Below are positions 41,141 through 49,450 of a stretch of 64,000 nt of DNA, one piece after another. The DNA comes from Oscillospiraceae bacterium (GTDB lineage: Bacteria; Bacillota; Clostridia; Oscillospirales; Acutalibacteraceae). The notes under the pieces are model-generated. The model made no database searches and was not told the origin of the DNA. It saw only the letters and a list, made by a program, of their open reading frames with translations. Location: the NCBI GenBank assembly GCA_015065885.1, contig SVPJ01000002.1, forward strand, positions 62,001 through 126,000, in the 5' to 3' direction. Both the position numbers and the translations under genes were made by a program. Every line of letters begins with the position of its first letter. The first letter of the stretch is position 1.

Positions 41141-42430
41141 ATGGGTGCATTAGGACAAGCAATCGTGCAATTGTGGAATGAATCCGGCTTTGCACAATTG
41201 ATGAATTTTGAGGGTGGCGGCTGGAAGAATCTCATTATGATTCTGGTGTCGTTTGTACTTATTTACTTGGCGATCAAAAAAGAGTTTGAGCCGATGCTGC
41301 TGCTTCCGATCGCCTTCGGTATGTTACTGTGTAACTTGCCGCTGGGCGGTATTATGGATCCGCAACAGAACTCCTTGGTGGCTATGACGGCGGAAGAGGT
41401 CAAACTCTACGGCGAAGGCATTATGGCGCAAAGTTACCCCGTCTTTGAAGCGGCAGACGGTACGCTGTATTGGCAGCATTTTGAACAGGGCGGTCTGATG
41501 TGGTACTTATACCAAGGCGTGAAATTCGGTATTTATCCGCCGCTGATCTTCCTCGGTATCGGTTGTATGACCGACTTCGGTCCGCTGATCTCCAATCCCA
41601 AAAGTTTGCTTCTCGGTGCGGCGGCACAGTTTGGCATTGCGATGACCTTTGTCGGTGCGCGTGCGCTCGATACGCTGGGCATTCCTGCGTTGGCATTCAA
41701 TGAGCAGGAAGCCGCTTCCATCGCCATCATCGGCGGTGCGGACGGCCCGACCGCCATCTTCTTAACTTCGCAGTTGGCACCGCATCTGCTTGGTGCCATC
41801 GCAGTGGCGGCATACTCGTATATGGCGTTGGTGCCGATCATTCAGCCTCCCATTATGAAACTGCTCACCACGAAAAACGAGCGTGCGATCAAAATGGATC
41901 AGTTGAAGCCGGTTACCAAGAATCAGAAGATCTTGTTCCCGATCGTTGTTACCTTACTGTGCGTGCTGCTCCTGCCTTCGGCGGCTCCGCTGATCGGTAT
42001 GCTGATGCTCGGTAATCTGTTTAAAGAATCCGGCGTGGTTGAGCGTTTGTCCAAGACGGCACAGAACGATCTGATGAACATCATCACCATCTTCCTCGGT
42101 GTGACGGTCGGTGCGACCGCGAATGCGGACACCTTCCTGCAACCGAAGACGTTGCTTATCATCTGCCTCGGTCTGATCGCGTTCAGCTTCGGTACGGCAG
42201 GCGGCGTGTTGTTTGCAAAATTGATGAACGTGTTCAGCAAGAAGAAGATCAATCCGCTGATCGGCTCTGCGGGTGTTTCCGCCGTTCCGATGGCGGCGCG
42301 TGTGTCGCAAAAGGTCGGTCAGCAGGAGAATCCCGACAACTTCCTGCTGATGCACGCCATGGGTCCGAACGTGGCGGGTGTTATCGGCTCGGCGGTGGCT
42401 GCCGGCGTTCTCTTGTCGTTGTTCGGCTAA
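41141..42430 (+). CDS. Na+-translocating decarboxylase beta subunit
   Basis: [30 protein letters not shown]...[42 protein letters not shown]. Confidence 0.92.
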   Translation: MGALGQAIVQLWNESGFAQLMNFEGGGWKNLIMILVSFVLIYLAIKKEFEPMLLLPIAFGMLLCNLPLGGIMDPQQNSLVAMTAEEVKLYGEGIMAQSYPVFEAADGTLYWQHFEQGGLMWYLYQGVKFGIYPPLIFLGIGCMTDFGPLISNPKSLLLGAAAQFGIAMTFVGARALDTLGIPALAFNEQEAASIAIIGGADGPTAIFLTSQLAPHLLGAIAVAAYSYMALVPIIQPPIMKLLTTKNERAIKMDQLKPVTKNQKILFPIVVTLLCVLLLPSAAPLIGMLMLGNLFKESGVVERLSKTAQNDLMNIITIFLGVTVGATANADTFLQPKTLLIICLGLIAFSFGTAGGVLFAKLMNVFSKKKINPLIGSAGVSAVPMAARVSQKVGQQENPDNFLLMHAMGPNVAGVIGSAVAAGVLLSLFG

Positions 42431-42487
42431 TATGTGTATGAAAAGCAGAGCGGGAAACTGCTCTGCTTTTTTATGAAAGGATACAGT

Positions 42488-44911
42488 ATGAACGAATTTA
42501 TTACTCTGCGCCGTCGGTTGATGGAGCGCACCTTTGCCCGTATGAACAGCGAACAGCGACGGGCGGTCTTCCATGTAAACGGACCGTTACTGATACTGGC
42601 GGGCGCAGGAAGCGGAAAAACGACAGTATTGGTCAACCGCGTTGCGAATTTGATCCGCTTCGGTAACGCCTATGCTTCCGAAACGGTACCTGCCAACGTA
42701 ACGGCGGAGGAGATGGCGGCGTTGCGTGCAGCGGCAGACGGTACCGCCGAAGCGGACGAGCGTATATATCGTCTGTGTGCGGTGGATCCGTGTCCTGCGT
42801 GGAAGATTCTCGCCATTACCTTCACCAACAAAGCCGCCGGTGAGCTGAAGGAGCGTTTGTCCCGTATGCTCGGCGGTGTGGGCGCCGACGTGTGGGCCAG
42901 CACCTTCCATTCGTTCTGTGCGCGTGTGTTGCGGCAGGATGGTGAATCGCTCGGCTATTCTTCGCACTTTACCATCTATGATACCGACGATAGCCGTCGC
43001 TTGATGAAAGAGTGTATGAAGTCGCTGAATATCGACGAGAAAACACTGGGTCATAAGGCGATATTAAATGAGATCAGCCGTGCCAAGGACAGTTTGCGCG
43101 GGCCTGCGCAATATGAAGCCGAAGCAGGGGCGGATTTTCGTTTAAAAACGGTCGCCCGTTGCTATACGATGTATCAACGCCGTCTTCTCGAAGCGGATGC
43201 GATGGATTTTGACGATCTGCTGTTTAAAACGGTGGAACTGTTACAGACGAATGCGGCGGTATGCGAGCGCTGGCAACAGCGATTTCGCTACATAATGGTG
43301 GACGAGTATCAGGACACCAGCTACGCGCAATATTGTCTTGTGAGCCTTCTGGCAGAGAAAAACCGCAACCTCTGCGTCGTGGGCGACGATGACCAGAGTA
43401 TCTATAAATTCCGCGGCGCGACCATTGAAAACATCTTAAATTTTGAAGAACACTTCAAAGGGTGTACCACCATTCGGTTGGAGCAGAATTACCGCTCCAC
43501 GGGCACGGTGCTGGACGCCGCCAACGCGGTCATTTCGCTGAACCGCGGACGTAAGGGAAAAACTTTGTGGACCGAAAACCCGCAAGGGGAGAAGATCAAC
43601 CTGGAAGTGTTGGATAACGAAGACGAGGAAGCGCGTTTCGTGGCAGATACCGTTTTGAGCGGTGTGGCAAAAGGGCGAAAATACAGCGATTTTGCCGTAT
43701 TGTACCGTGCCAATGCACAATCCAACGCCATTGAACGTGCGATGGTCAAAAGCGGCGTGCCGTACCGCATCTTCGGCGGTCACCGTTTCTTTGATACCAA
43801 AGAAGTGCGGGATGCGGTGGCGTATCTGCGCGTTATCAACAATCCCGACGACAGCGTGAGTTTGCGGCGCATCATCAATGAGCCGAAACGCGGCATCGGG
43901 GACACCACGATGGATACCGCCGCCGCCCTTGCCGAAGCGCAGGGGATCAGTCTCTACCGTGTGTTGGAAGAGGTGGAGAATTACGCAGCACTCAGCCGTG
44001 CCGCTTCGCGTATTCGCGAGTTTATCAGCATGATGGAGTCGTTGCGCGACCGTACGGAAGAGGGGGATATTGCCCTGCATCTTTTGTACCAGGAAATGCT
44101 GCAAAAAACGGGATACCGTGCCATGTGGGAGTTGGCAGGCGAAGCAGAAGTCGGACGCGTGGAGAATCTGAAAGAATTGGAATCCTCCATCTTGGAGTAC
44201 GAGAAGACCAACGAGGAGAACGCCTCGCTTTCGGGGTTTTTGGAAGAAGCGGCGTTAATGACCGATGTGGATAACTACGACGCCAACGCCGACACCGTCG
44301 TGATGATGACGATGCACGCGGCAAAAGGTTTGGAATTTCCTGTGGTATTCCTGCCCGGCATGGAAGACGGTGTTTTCCCGGGAAATGCTTCCATTTTTAA
44401 CGAGGAAGAGATGGAAGAAGAACGCCGTCTATGCTACGTTGCCATCACGCGTGCCGAGAAAAAACTGTATTTGACCCGTGCGCGCAGCCGTATGCTGTAC
44501 GGCTCCACCAACCACAACCGCGAATCGCGCTTTATTATGGCGATTCCCGGACATTTGGTCGAGGAACACGAGGCAACGAGCACCTATTCTCGTCCGCAAA
44601 GCGGCAGAACTTGGGGGACTCCCACCGTCACCCGTACGAGTGTAACGGAATCGTCTTCGTTTGGCACTCCCAAAAGCAGCGGATATTCGTATTCGTCGTC
44701 ATACGGCAGTTACGCACCGAAGAAACCGACGGCGAACAGCGGTTCGAAGGAAAACTGGCAGGTGGGGGATACAGTGCAACATAAAGTGTTTGGCAAAGGC
44801 GTGATCGAAGTTTCTTCGCCGATGGGTAACGACACCTTGCTGACCGTTCGTTTTGAAAAGGTCGGCGTAAAGAAGATTATGGCAAATTTTGCGAAATTGG
44901 AACGTATATAA
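42488..44911 (+). CDS. pcrA: UvrD/PcrA-type ATP-dependent DNA helicase
   Basis: AGAGSGKTTVLVNRVA; VDEYQDTSYAQY; DDDQSIYKFRGA; PcrA-like C-terminal VGDTVQHKVFGKGVI. Confidence 0.93.
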   Translation: MNEFITLRRRLMERTFARMNSEQRRAVFHVNGPLLILAGAGSGKTTVLVNRVANLIRFGNAYASETVPANVTAEEMAALRAAADGTAEADERIYRLCAVDPCPAWKILAITFTNKAAGELKERLSRMLGGVGADVWASTFHSFCARVLRQDGESLGYSSHFTIYDTDDSRRLMKECMKSLNIDEKTLGHKAILNEISRAKDSLRGPAQYEAEAGADFRLKTVARCYTMYQRRLLEADAMDFDDLLFKTVELLQTNAAVCERWQQRFRYIMVDEYQDTSYAQYCLVSLLAEKNRNLCVVGDDDQSIYKFRGATIENILNFEEHFKGCTTIRLEQNYRSTGTVLDAANAVISLNRGRKGKTLWTENPQGEKINLEVLDNEDEEARFVADTVLSGVAKGRKYSDFAVLYRANAQSNAIERAMVKSGVPYRIFGGHRFFDTKEVRDAVAYLRVINNPDDSVSLRRIINEPKRGIGDTTMDTAAALAEAQGISLYRVLEEVENYAALSRAASRIREFISMMESLRDRTEEGDIALHLLYQEMLQKTGYRAMWELAGEAEVGRVENLKELESSILEYEKTNEENASLSGFLEEAALMTDVDNYDANADTVVMMTMHAAKGLEFPVVFLPGMEDGVFPGNASIFNEEEMEEERRLCYVAITRAEKKLYLTRARSRMLYGSTNHNRESRFIMAIPGHLVEEHEATSTYSRPQSGRTWGTPTVTRTSVTESSSFGTPKSSGYSYSSSYGSYAPKKPTANSGSKENWQVGDTVQHKVFGKGVIEVSSPMGNDTLLTVRFEKVGVKKIMANFAKLERI

Positions 44912-45010
44912 ACCGTAACCGAACGAAATCCCCTTGCATAGGATGGAGTGAAGCGCGGCGCAATATGAGCGTACAGCCGCTTTAATCCATAATTACAGGG
45001 GGATTTTATT

Positions 45011-45814
45011 ATGCCCGAAAGAGGTTACCATCGCGACGGCACGATGAACTGCAAAGAGGCGGTTTGCGTGGACGCGGGGCGTGTCTACGATTCCTGCGCC
45101 GACAAAGACTGTGCCGAGGATATGCAGGTCTATTTTACCGACCGTGACCGTATGTTGATCGACCATGCAACCGGTATTCGCACCAAAGGCGCGGAGGTAC
45201 TTACCACCTGCATTGACGTGGAAGCCCTGCCGTTTAACCGTGGGTACTATTCGTGTGATCTGACCTTCTATTTCGAGATCACGCTGGAAGTGTACTCGGG
45301 CCACGGTGTGCCGACCAACACCGTGTGCGGAATTGCCACCTTCAGTAAAAAGGTGATTTTGTACGGCGGCGAAGGCGGCGTCAAGGTGTTCCGCAGTGAA
45401 TTCTGCCCGGAAGCACACGACCGTCAGGAAATGCCCACGCGCAATATGCCGCGTTGCACCGTGCAGGTCGCGGAGCCCGTGATCTTGGGCGCACAACTGG
45501 TGGAAGCGTGCGATAAACGTTGCTCTTGCGGTTGCGGCTGCTGTGCCATCCCCGAGAGTATCCAGCATCGCTTCGGTGGCTGTTTTGTGGATTGTCGCGA
45601 AGGCAAGACGGTGTTGGTCACGCTCGGCGTGTTTACCATCGTGCAGTTGATCCGTAACGTACAAATGCTGATGCCGGTGTACGATTTCTGTATGCCGTCT
45701 AAAGAATGCGCACCGAGCAGTGAGAATCCGTGCGAACTGTTCCGCAAGATGTCCTTTCCCGTGGATGAATTCTTTCCGCCGAAAGCGGAGTCGGGCGAAT
45801 GCGGTTGCTGTTAA
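45011..45814 (+). CDS. Conserved cysteine-rich hypothetical protein
   Basis: SD caggggga upstream; 267 aa, clustered Cys (CDKRCSCGCGCCAIPE; C-terminal GECGCC). Confidence 0.75.
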   Translation: MPERGYHRDGTMNCKEAVCVDAGRVYDSCADKDCAEDMQVYFTDRDRMLIDHATGIRTKGAEVLTTCIDVEALPFNRGYYSCDLTFYFEITLEVYSGHGVPTNTVCGIATFSKKVILYGGEGGVKVFRSEFCPEAHDRQEMPTRNMPRCTVQVAEPVILGAQLVEACDKRCSCGCGCCAIPESIQHRFGGCFVDCREGKTVLVTLGVFTIVQLIRNVQMLMPVYDFCMPSKECAPSSENPCELFRKMSFPVDEFFPPKAESGECGCC

Positions 45815-45827
45815 AACAGAATAGGGA

Positions 45828-45856
45828 AGAGGGTGCCAGCGGCACCCTCTTTTTTT
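45828..45856. terminator. Terminator
   Basis: gagggtgccagcggcaccctcttttttt. Confidence 0.75.
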
Positions 45857-45864
45857 GCTTTTTG

Positions 45865-46200
45865 TTACTTGCCGCAGCAACCGCCGTTGCACTCGAACGT
45901 TTCGCACGCCGTTTGGTCGGCTTTGTGCGCCGACGAGCCCGCTACGCGCACCGCGTCCGCAACACATTGACATTCCTTGTTGTACACACATTTGGTTGCT
46001 TCGCAACGAATCGGCATCTGCTTGTTCACATGGCTGAAATCCATTGCGTTCGTCGCGTTACCTTCAATCGGACGAAACGACTCGCAGCAGGTCTGCTGAT
46101 ACTCGGTAGCCTGACTTCCGCCCACCTGAATGTTCGGACGGCAGCAACAGCCGTCACGGTTGCTGATGCAGTGGATCGCGTCACATTGCAGTTTGGTCAT
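45865..46200 (-). CDS. DUF1540-type protein (two Cys-rich repeats)
   Basis: CDAIHCISNRDGCCCRPNIQVGGSQATEYQQTCCESF and CEATKCVYNKECQCVADAVRVAGSSAHKADQTACETF; SD gaggtg. Confidence 0.82.
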   Translation of the reverse strand: MTKLQCDAIHCISNRDGCCCRPNIQVGGSQATEYQQTCCESFRPIEGNATNAMDFSHVNKQMPIRCEATKCVYNKECQCVADAVRVAGSSAHKADQTACETFECNGGCCGK

Positions 46201-46304
46201 ATTCCAAAACACCTCACGAAGATTATTATTTTGCAGGGACGGTAACAGTATTTGCAAAAGACCGAAAGATATTCGTTTTTTTGAAAATCCCTGAAGGGAA
46301 GACC

Positions 46305-46333
46305 TTGACAAGCCATATATTGTATGTTATACT
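46305..46333 (+). promoter_or_regulatory. Host promoter reading into attL
   Basis: TTGACA-N17-TATACT. Confidence 0.7.
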
Positions 46334-46342
46334 TCACTTGTG

Positions 46343-46376
46343 TCAACTATACAAAATGAATATTTTGTATAGTTGA
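46343..46376. repeat. dif/Xer-like recombination site (within attL): perfect inverted repeat
   Basis: tcaactatacaaaat-gaat-attttgtatagttga: 15-bp perfect arms, 4-nt spacer; equally readable as 11-6-11. Confidence 0.65.
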
Positions 46377-46384
46377 GGGGAGAA
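46356..46384 (+). repeat. attL direct repeat (29 bp)
   Basis: atgaatattttgtatagttgaggggagaa, identical to 52922-52950. Confidence 0.9.
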
Positions 46385-46385
46385 C

Positions 46386-46631
46386 TCACAAGCGAGATTG
46401 CATGATTTCTATACAAGTTAGTATATCTTGACGAACTTTATCAAAATACTCTTTACGATCAACCAACGACATTAGTTCGTTGGCTTTTTCTTTATCAAAC
46501 TTACGGCACATCATAAAGTTATTTACAGCGACCGTCAGCGCATTTTCATTACGTTGACTTTCAGCCTGCAAATACTCATACAACACCGTCAACGAATTTT
46601 GCGTCACGTCTATGCACCACCGTAAAATCAA
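46386..46631 (-). CDS. Phage hypothetical protein
   Basis: 81-aa ORF at the end of the leftward operon; charged helical C-half. Confidence 0.5.
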   Translation of the reverse strand: MILRWCIDVTQNSLTVLYEYLQAESQRNENALTVAVNNFMMCRKFDKEKANELMSLVDRKEYFDKVRQDILTCIEIMQSRL

Positions 46632-46770
46632 ATACAGTCACACCATCGTCACGCTGTGCAATCGTTACTTGACAATCGTCCGTATCAACCACACGAAAAT
46701 CGAACGTATCTTCGCAAGACTGGACGAAATCCAACAACAGCGTATACGGTACACGAATCACTTTACTCAT
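46576..46770 (-). CDS. Phage hypothetical protein
   Basis: 64-aa ORF whose ATG overlaps the rep stop (ttATGAgt). Confidence 0.55.
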   Translation of the reverse strand: MSKVIRVPYTLLLDFVQSCEDTFDFRVVDTDDCQVTIAQRDDGVTVFDFTVVHRRDAKFVDGVV

Positions 46771-47804
46771 AAATCGACAGCCTCATATTCCACACTCCTC
46801 AATTTTTGTACAAACAAACGCATACTTTCTAAATCGGTATCCACCGAAAAATCCAACTCTTTATATTCGCCATTTGTGACCCAATGATACCGAATACACG
46901 ATATACGGCGAAGTAACTGATCAATCGTATCTAATGTACCTTCTAATTGCTTATAATAGCACCCTTTAGGATGATATATCGATGTAATATGTACCTCATT
47001 CCAAAGCGCTTTTGCGTTGGTGTATCGGCAGTGTACGTCAGCCTTGTAAACATCCAGTAACCGAAGTATATCACCATAGCGGAACTCACCACGATAATCT
47101 TCGAGCCACAATACCGATTGACCACAATACCCGTCAAAGGAACTGTTGGAGAACTCCGTCACATAGTAAATATTCTCCTCGCCAATCTCTTCGGCAAGCC
47201 GTACACGGCTGTAGGATTTACCACTACCGGATGCACCCGTATGCCAAATTACCTTGACGTCACGCACTAATGGCGTATCTTGCGACCGTTTATCAAAGTA
47301 CATCTTACGTATGATCGTCTCATAACGGTAGTAATTAGGATTTTTAGAAAGCACGTCAGCGGGAGTAAATCCCTCATAGATAAAGTCGCTGATACTATCC
47401 AAATCGGTACGTTTACCGCGATGACCGACAAGATCACCAATGGTACACTTGAAAAGGACTTCTTCGCCTTTTTCCTCGAACTTGCCGACTTTATTGATAT
47501 AATCCTCTACTTGTGACTTGTTGCCACGTGTAGGCTCGAAGTGCATACCGATGGCATACGATTTTTTGATTTTAGAAAACCGCATGACTTTCGTATCTTC
47601 CAACACCATATGAATATGATGCAGACCTTTTTCGGACACACAGTACAGCCAAGCACCCGTGCGCATTGGTGTATCTTCGGTACACCATTCATCGCGCAGA
47701 CGATTGCACACCTCTTCAGGCGTACCCTCATAGCCGTGTTCCGCAGGATTATTGAATACACAAAACCAGGAGCGACTTGCTACATCATTGTCCATCATCA
47801 TCAA
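46767..47804 (-). CDS. Rolling-circle replication initiator: HUH endonuclease plus P-loop (SF3-like) helicase domain
   Basis: FNNP motif 1; HHIHMVLE (HxH) motif 2; YINK (YxxK) motif 3; Walker A WHTGASGSGKSYS; Walker B-like SVLWLEDYRGEF. Confidence 0.85.
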   Translation of the reverse strand: MMMMDNDVASRSWFCVFNNPAEHGYEGTPEEVCNRLRDEWCTEDTPMRTGAWLYCVSEKGLHHIHMVLEDTKVMRFSKIKKSYAIGMHFEPTRGNKSQVEDYINKVGKFEEKGEEVLFKCTIGDLVGHRGKRTDLDSISDFIYEGFTPADVLSKNPNYYRYETIIRKMYFDKRSQDTPLVRDVKVIWHTGASGSGKSYSRVRLAEEIGEENIYYVTEFSNSSFDGYCGQSVLWLEDYRGEFRYGDILRLLDVYKADVHCRYTNAKALWNEVHITSIYHPKGCYYKQLEGTLDTIDQLLRRISCIRYHWVTNGEYKELDFSVDTDLESMRLFVQKLRSVEYEAVDL

Positions 47805-47913
47805 ACCCTAATACGTGCGAAAGAACTTTATACCGTATACGAGTATAGATGAAACAAAGGACGGACAACACCAAACCCACAACGAACATTGCCAACGATA
47901 ACCACAATGACAT
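47785..47913 (-). CDS. 42-aa single-TM phage protein overlapping rep start
   Basis: MSLWLSLAMFVVGLVLSVLCFIYTRIRYKVLSHVLGFDDDGQ; SD-like gggggtg upstream; not in supplied ORF track. Confidence 0.6.
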   Translation of the reverse strand: MSLWLSLAMFVVGLVLSVLCFIYTRIRYKVLSHVLGFDDDGQ

Positions 47914-47938
47914 ATTTAACACCCCCGATTAGAAAAAA

Positions 47939-48136
47939 TCAATCATCACAAGATTTATCACTTTTTTCTTTAGAACGTTCTCCACCGGAGTTACGTATAT
48001 ACCTAATCAAACATATAAAAAATGTAATAAGACACGCAGAGTAAATAAGCAATGGGAATAAAGAAAAAACATCGGAAAAAAACAAAGACATGTTGTCATT
48101 TAACATACGACAAAAATCTACAAAACAACCTAACAT
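47939..48136 (-). CDS. Small membrane phage protein
   Basis: MLGCFVDFCRMLNDNMSLFFSDVFSLFPLLIYSACLITFFICLIRYIRNSGG...; SD gggggtg before ATG at 48136. Confidence 0.6.
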   Translation of the reverse strand: MLGCFVDFCRMLNDNMSLFFSDVFSLFPLLIYSACLITFFICLIRYIRNSGGERSKEKSDKSCDD

Positions 48137-48149
48137 ATAAACACCCCCG

Positions 48150-48211
48150 AAAAAAGTACACTTGTTGTGTACTCCTGCAGGAGTACACATATTGTGACCG
48201 ACGTCGGTCAC
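48150..48211 (-). promoter_or_regulatory. Two adjacent perfect palindromes plus alternative terminator hairpin
   Basis: 24-bp palindrome TGTGTACTCCTGCAGGAGTACACA (48166-48189), 18-bp palindrome GTGACCGACGTCGGTCAC (48194-48211); AGTACAC-AACAA-GTGTACTTTTTT on the minus strand. Confidence 0.6.
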
Positions 48212-48397
48212 TTAATCAAACCAAACCGTTTTAGGCGTATTTACTATTTCCTCTTTATCCATAACACGACATATTTTTTCACCGGAGGGCGATACACAAT
48301 AAACATAATACAAACCACAATAACCAGAAATCGATACGTCAGTAAACCCTGCACGTAACAAACGCTGACGAAATGCTTTGATAAAGTTTTCTTGCAT
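48212..48397 (-). CDS. Phage hypothetical protein
   Basis: MQENFIKAFRQRLLRAGFTDVSISGYCGLYYVYCVSPSGEKICRV...; SD ggggggtg at the expected spacing; first gene after a strong leftward promoter. Confidence 0.6.
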   Translation of the reverse strand: MQENFIKAFRQRLLRAGFTDVSISGYCGLYYVYCVSPSGEKICRVMDKEEIVNTPKTVWFD

Positions 48398-48411
48398 ATT
48401 TAACACCCCCC

Positions 48412-48540
48412 GAAATTATGCTAACACCGTGTTACTAACACAATAATAACACAGTGTTTTCATTTTGTCAAGAGAAATTTACTAACAAGGTGCTATCTTT
48501 ATTTTTTGGCAAAGTGTTAGTAAAATGGTATCGAGGTGAT
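48412..48540. promoter_or_regulatory. Divergent control region: leftward promoter with operator repeats
   Basis: Minus-strand TTGACA-N17-TATTAT; repeated TTACTAACA(C/A) words in both orientations plus aacaccgtgtt / aacacagtgtt. Confidence 0.65.
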
Positions 48541-48543
48541 ATT

Positions 48544-48699
48544 ATGACAATAAAAGTACAAATTGGATTACGAGTAACAGAAGAAATACGAGATAAACTA
48601 TACGAAGAAGCCGAAAATCAAAACAGAAGTGTAAACAATCTAATAGAACATATCATTGCTAAATACTTCAAAGAAAAAGAAGAAAAAGAGGAAAAATAA
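48544..48699 (+). CDS. Ribbon-helix-helix (Arc/CopG-like) repressor
   Basis: MTIKVQIGLRVTEEIRDKLYEEAENQNRSVNNLIEHIIAKYFKEKEEKEEK; SD gaggtgat. Confidence 0.75.
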   Translation: MTIKVQIGLRVTEEIRDKLYEEAENQNRSVNNLIEHIIAKYFKEKEEKEEK

Positions 48700-49185
48700 T
48701 ACCCATTTAGATCTAAACGGGTATTGTGCAATATGACGATGCCGGCGCACGTTGCTTTTGTGCATTTTGCCGACTGAAGGTGAATTTGTAACATTTGTAA
48801 CAGAAGTTGTAACAGTAGACTGTTACAACGTAAACCCGCATAAATAAAGGGCTGAGAGGTATTTTGTAACATGTAACAGAAGTGGCGGGTAATACTATAC
48901 CGCCACTTCCCCCCTACCCTATTTCCATCTTACCGGAGTACCACGAAAAAACACCCACGTCAAGGGACGGTAGTATTTTGCTTCGCAAAATCTCCACCTT
49001 TTACCCTTGACTTGGGTGCTTTTTTCGTGTTGATGGGAAATCACAAGGCGCAAGGCGCACAGCGCTTACGCCTTGTGACATAATAGGGGGTGACGGAATG
49101 GCACGAGAGCCACCATACAAGCCGACAGCAAAAGAAAAGCCGTGAGTTGCACCTCACGGCAGGCGAGGGAGAAAATCACAAACTC
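48698..49185. promoter_or_regulatory. Hairpin-rich intergenic region: candidate phage origin and packaging region
   Basis: Iterons (T)TTGTAACA(G) around GTTGTAACAG-TAGA-CTGTTACAAC (48806-48829); aagtggcgg/ccgccactt (48880-48908); long stem 48942-49029 with nested 7-bp hairpin; cacaaggcg/cgccttgtg (49042-49077). Confidence 0.6.
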
Positions 49186-49225
49186 GCCCAAAAACAATAT
49201 AACATACTTAAAGGAGAAAATCAAT

Positions 49226-49408
49226 ATGAAAGGCACTAATAAAACGGCTTTAATTATCCAAAAGAACGCAAAAACGGGCAAAACAACCATCATCACCCGT
49301 AAAGTATACGAGGACAAACAAAAGCGACCATACGTCAAATTAGGCGGTATATACTACTCGTTAGAGATACTTATACTCGAAGATAACGAAATTCGAATTT
49401 TCGCATAA
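49226..49408 (+). CDS. Phage hypothetical protein (60 aa)
   Basis: SD aaaggagaaaatcaat-ATG; MKGTNKTALIIQKNAKTGKTTIITRKVYEDKQKRPYVKLGGIYYSLEILILEDNEIRIFA. Confidence 0.65.
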   Translation: MKGTNKTALIIQKNAKTGKTTIITRKVYEDKQKRPYVKLGGIYYSLEILILEDNEIRIFA

Positions 49409-49411
49409 ACA

Positions 49412-49450
49412 AGGACAGCCCCCGTCACTCGGCGGGGGTTGTCTCCTTTT
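49412..49450. terminator. Bidirectional terminator between convergent phage genes
   Basis: gacagcccccg-tcactcgg-cgggggttgtc then tcctttttac. Confidence 0.7.

Noticed and set aside
44912-45000. tRNA or small RNA between pcrA and the Cys-rich gene
   Set aside because: No cloverleaf, CCA or T-loop signature could be read.
48544-49408. Toxin-antitoxin pair formed by the RHH protein and the 60-aa protein
   Set aside because: Separated by the origin-like hairpin region and no toxin motif; operator placement fits a phage repressor better.
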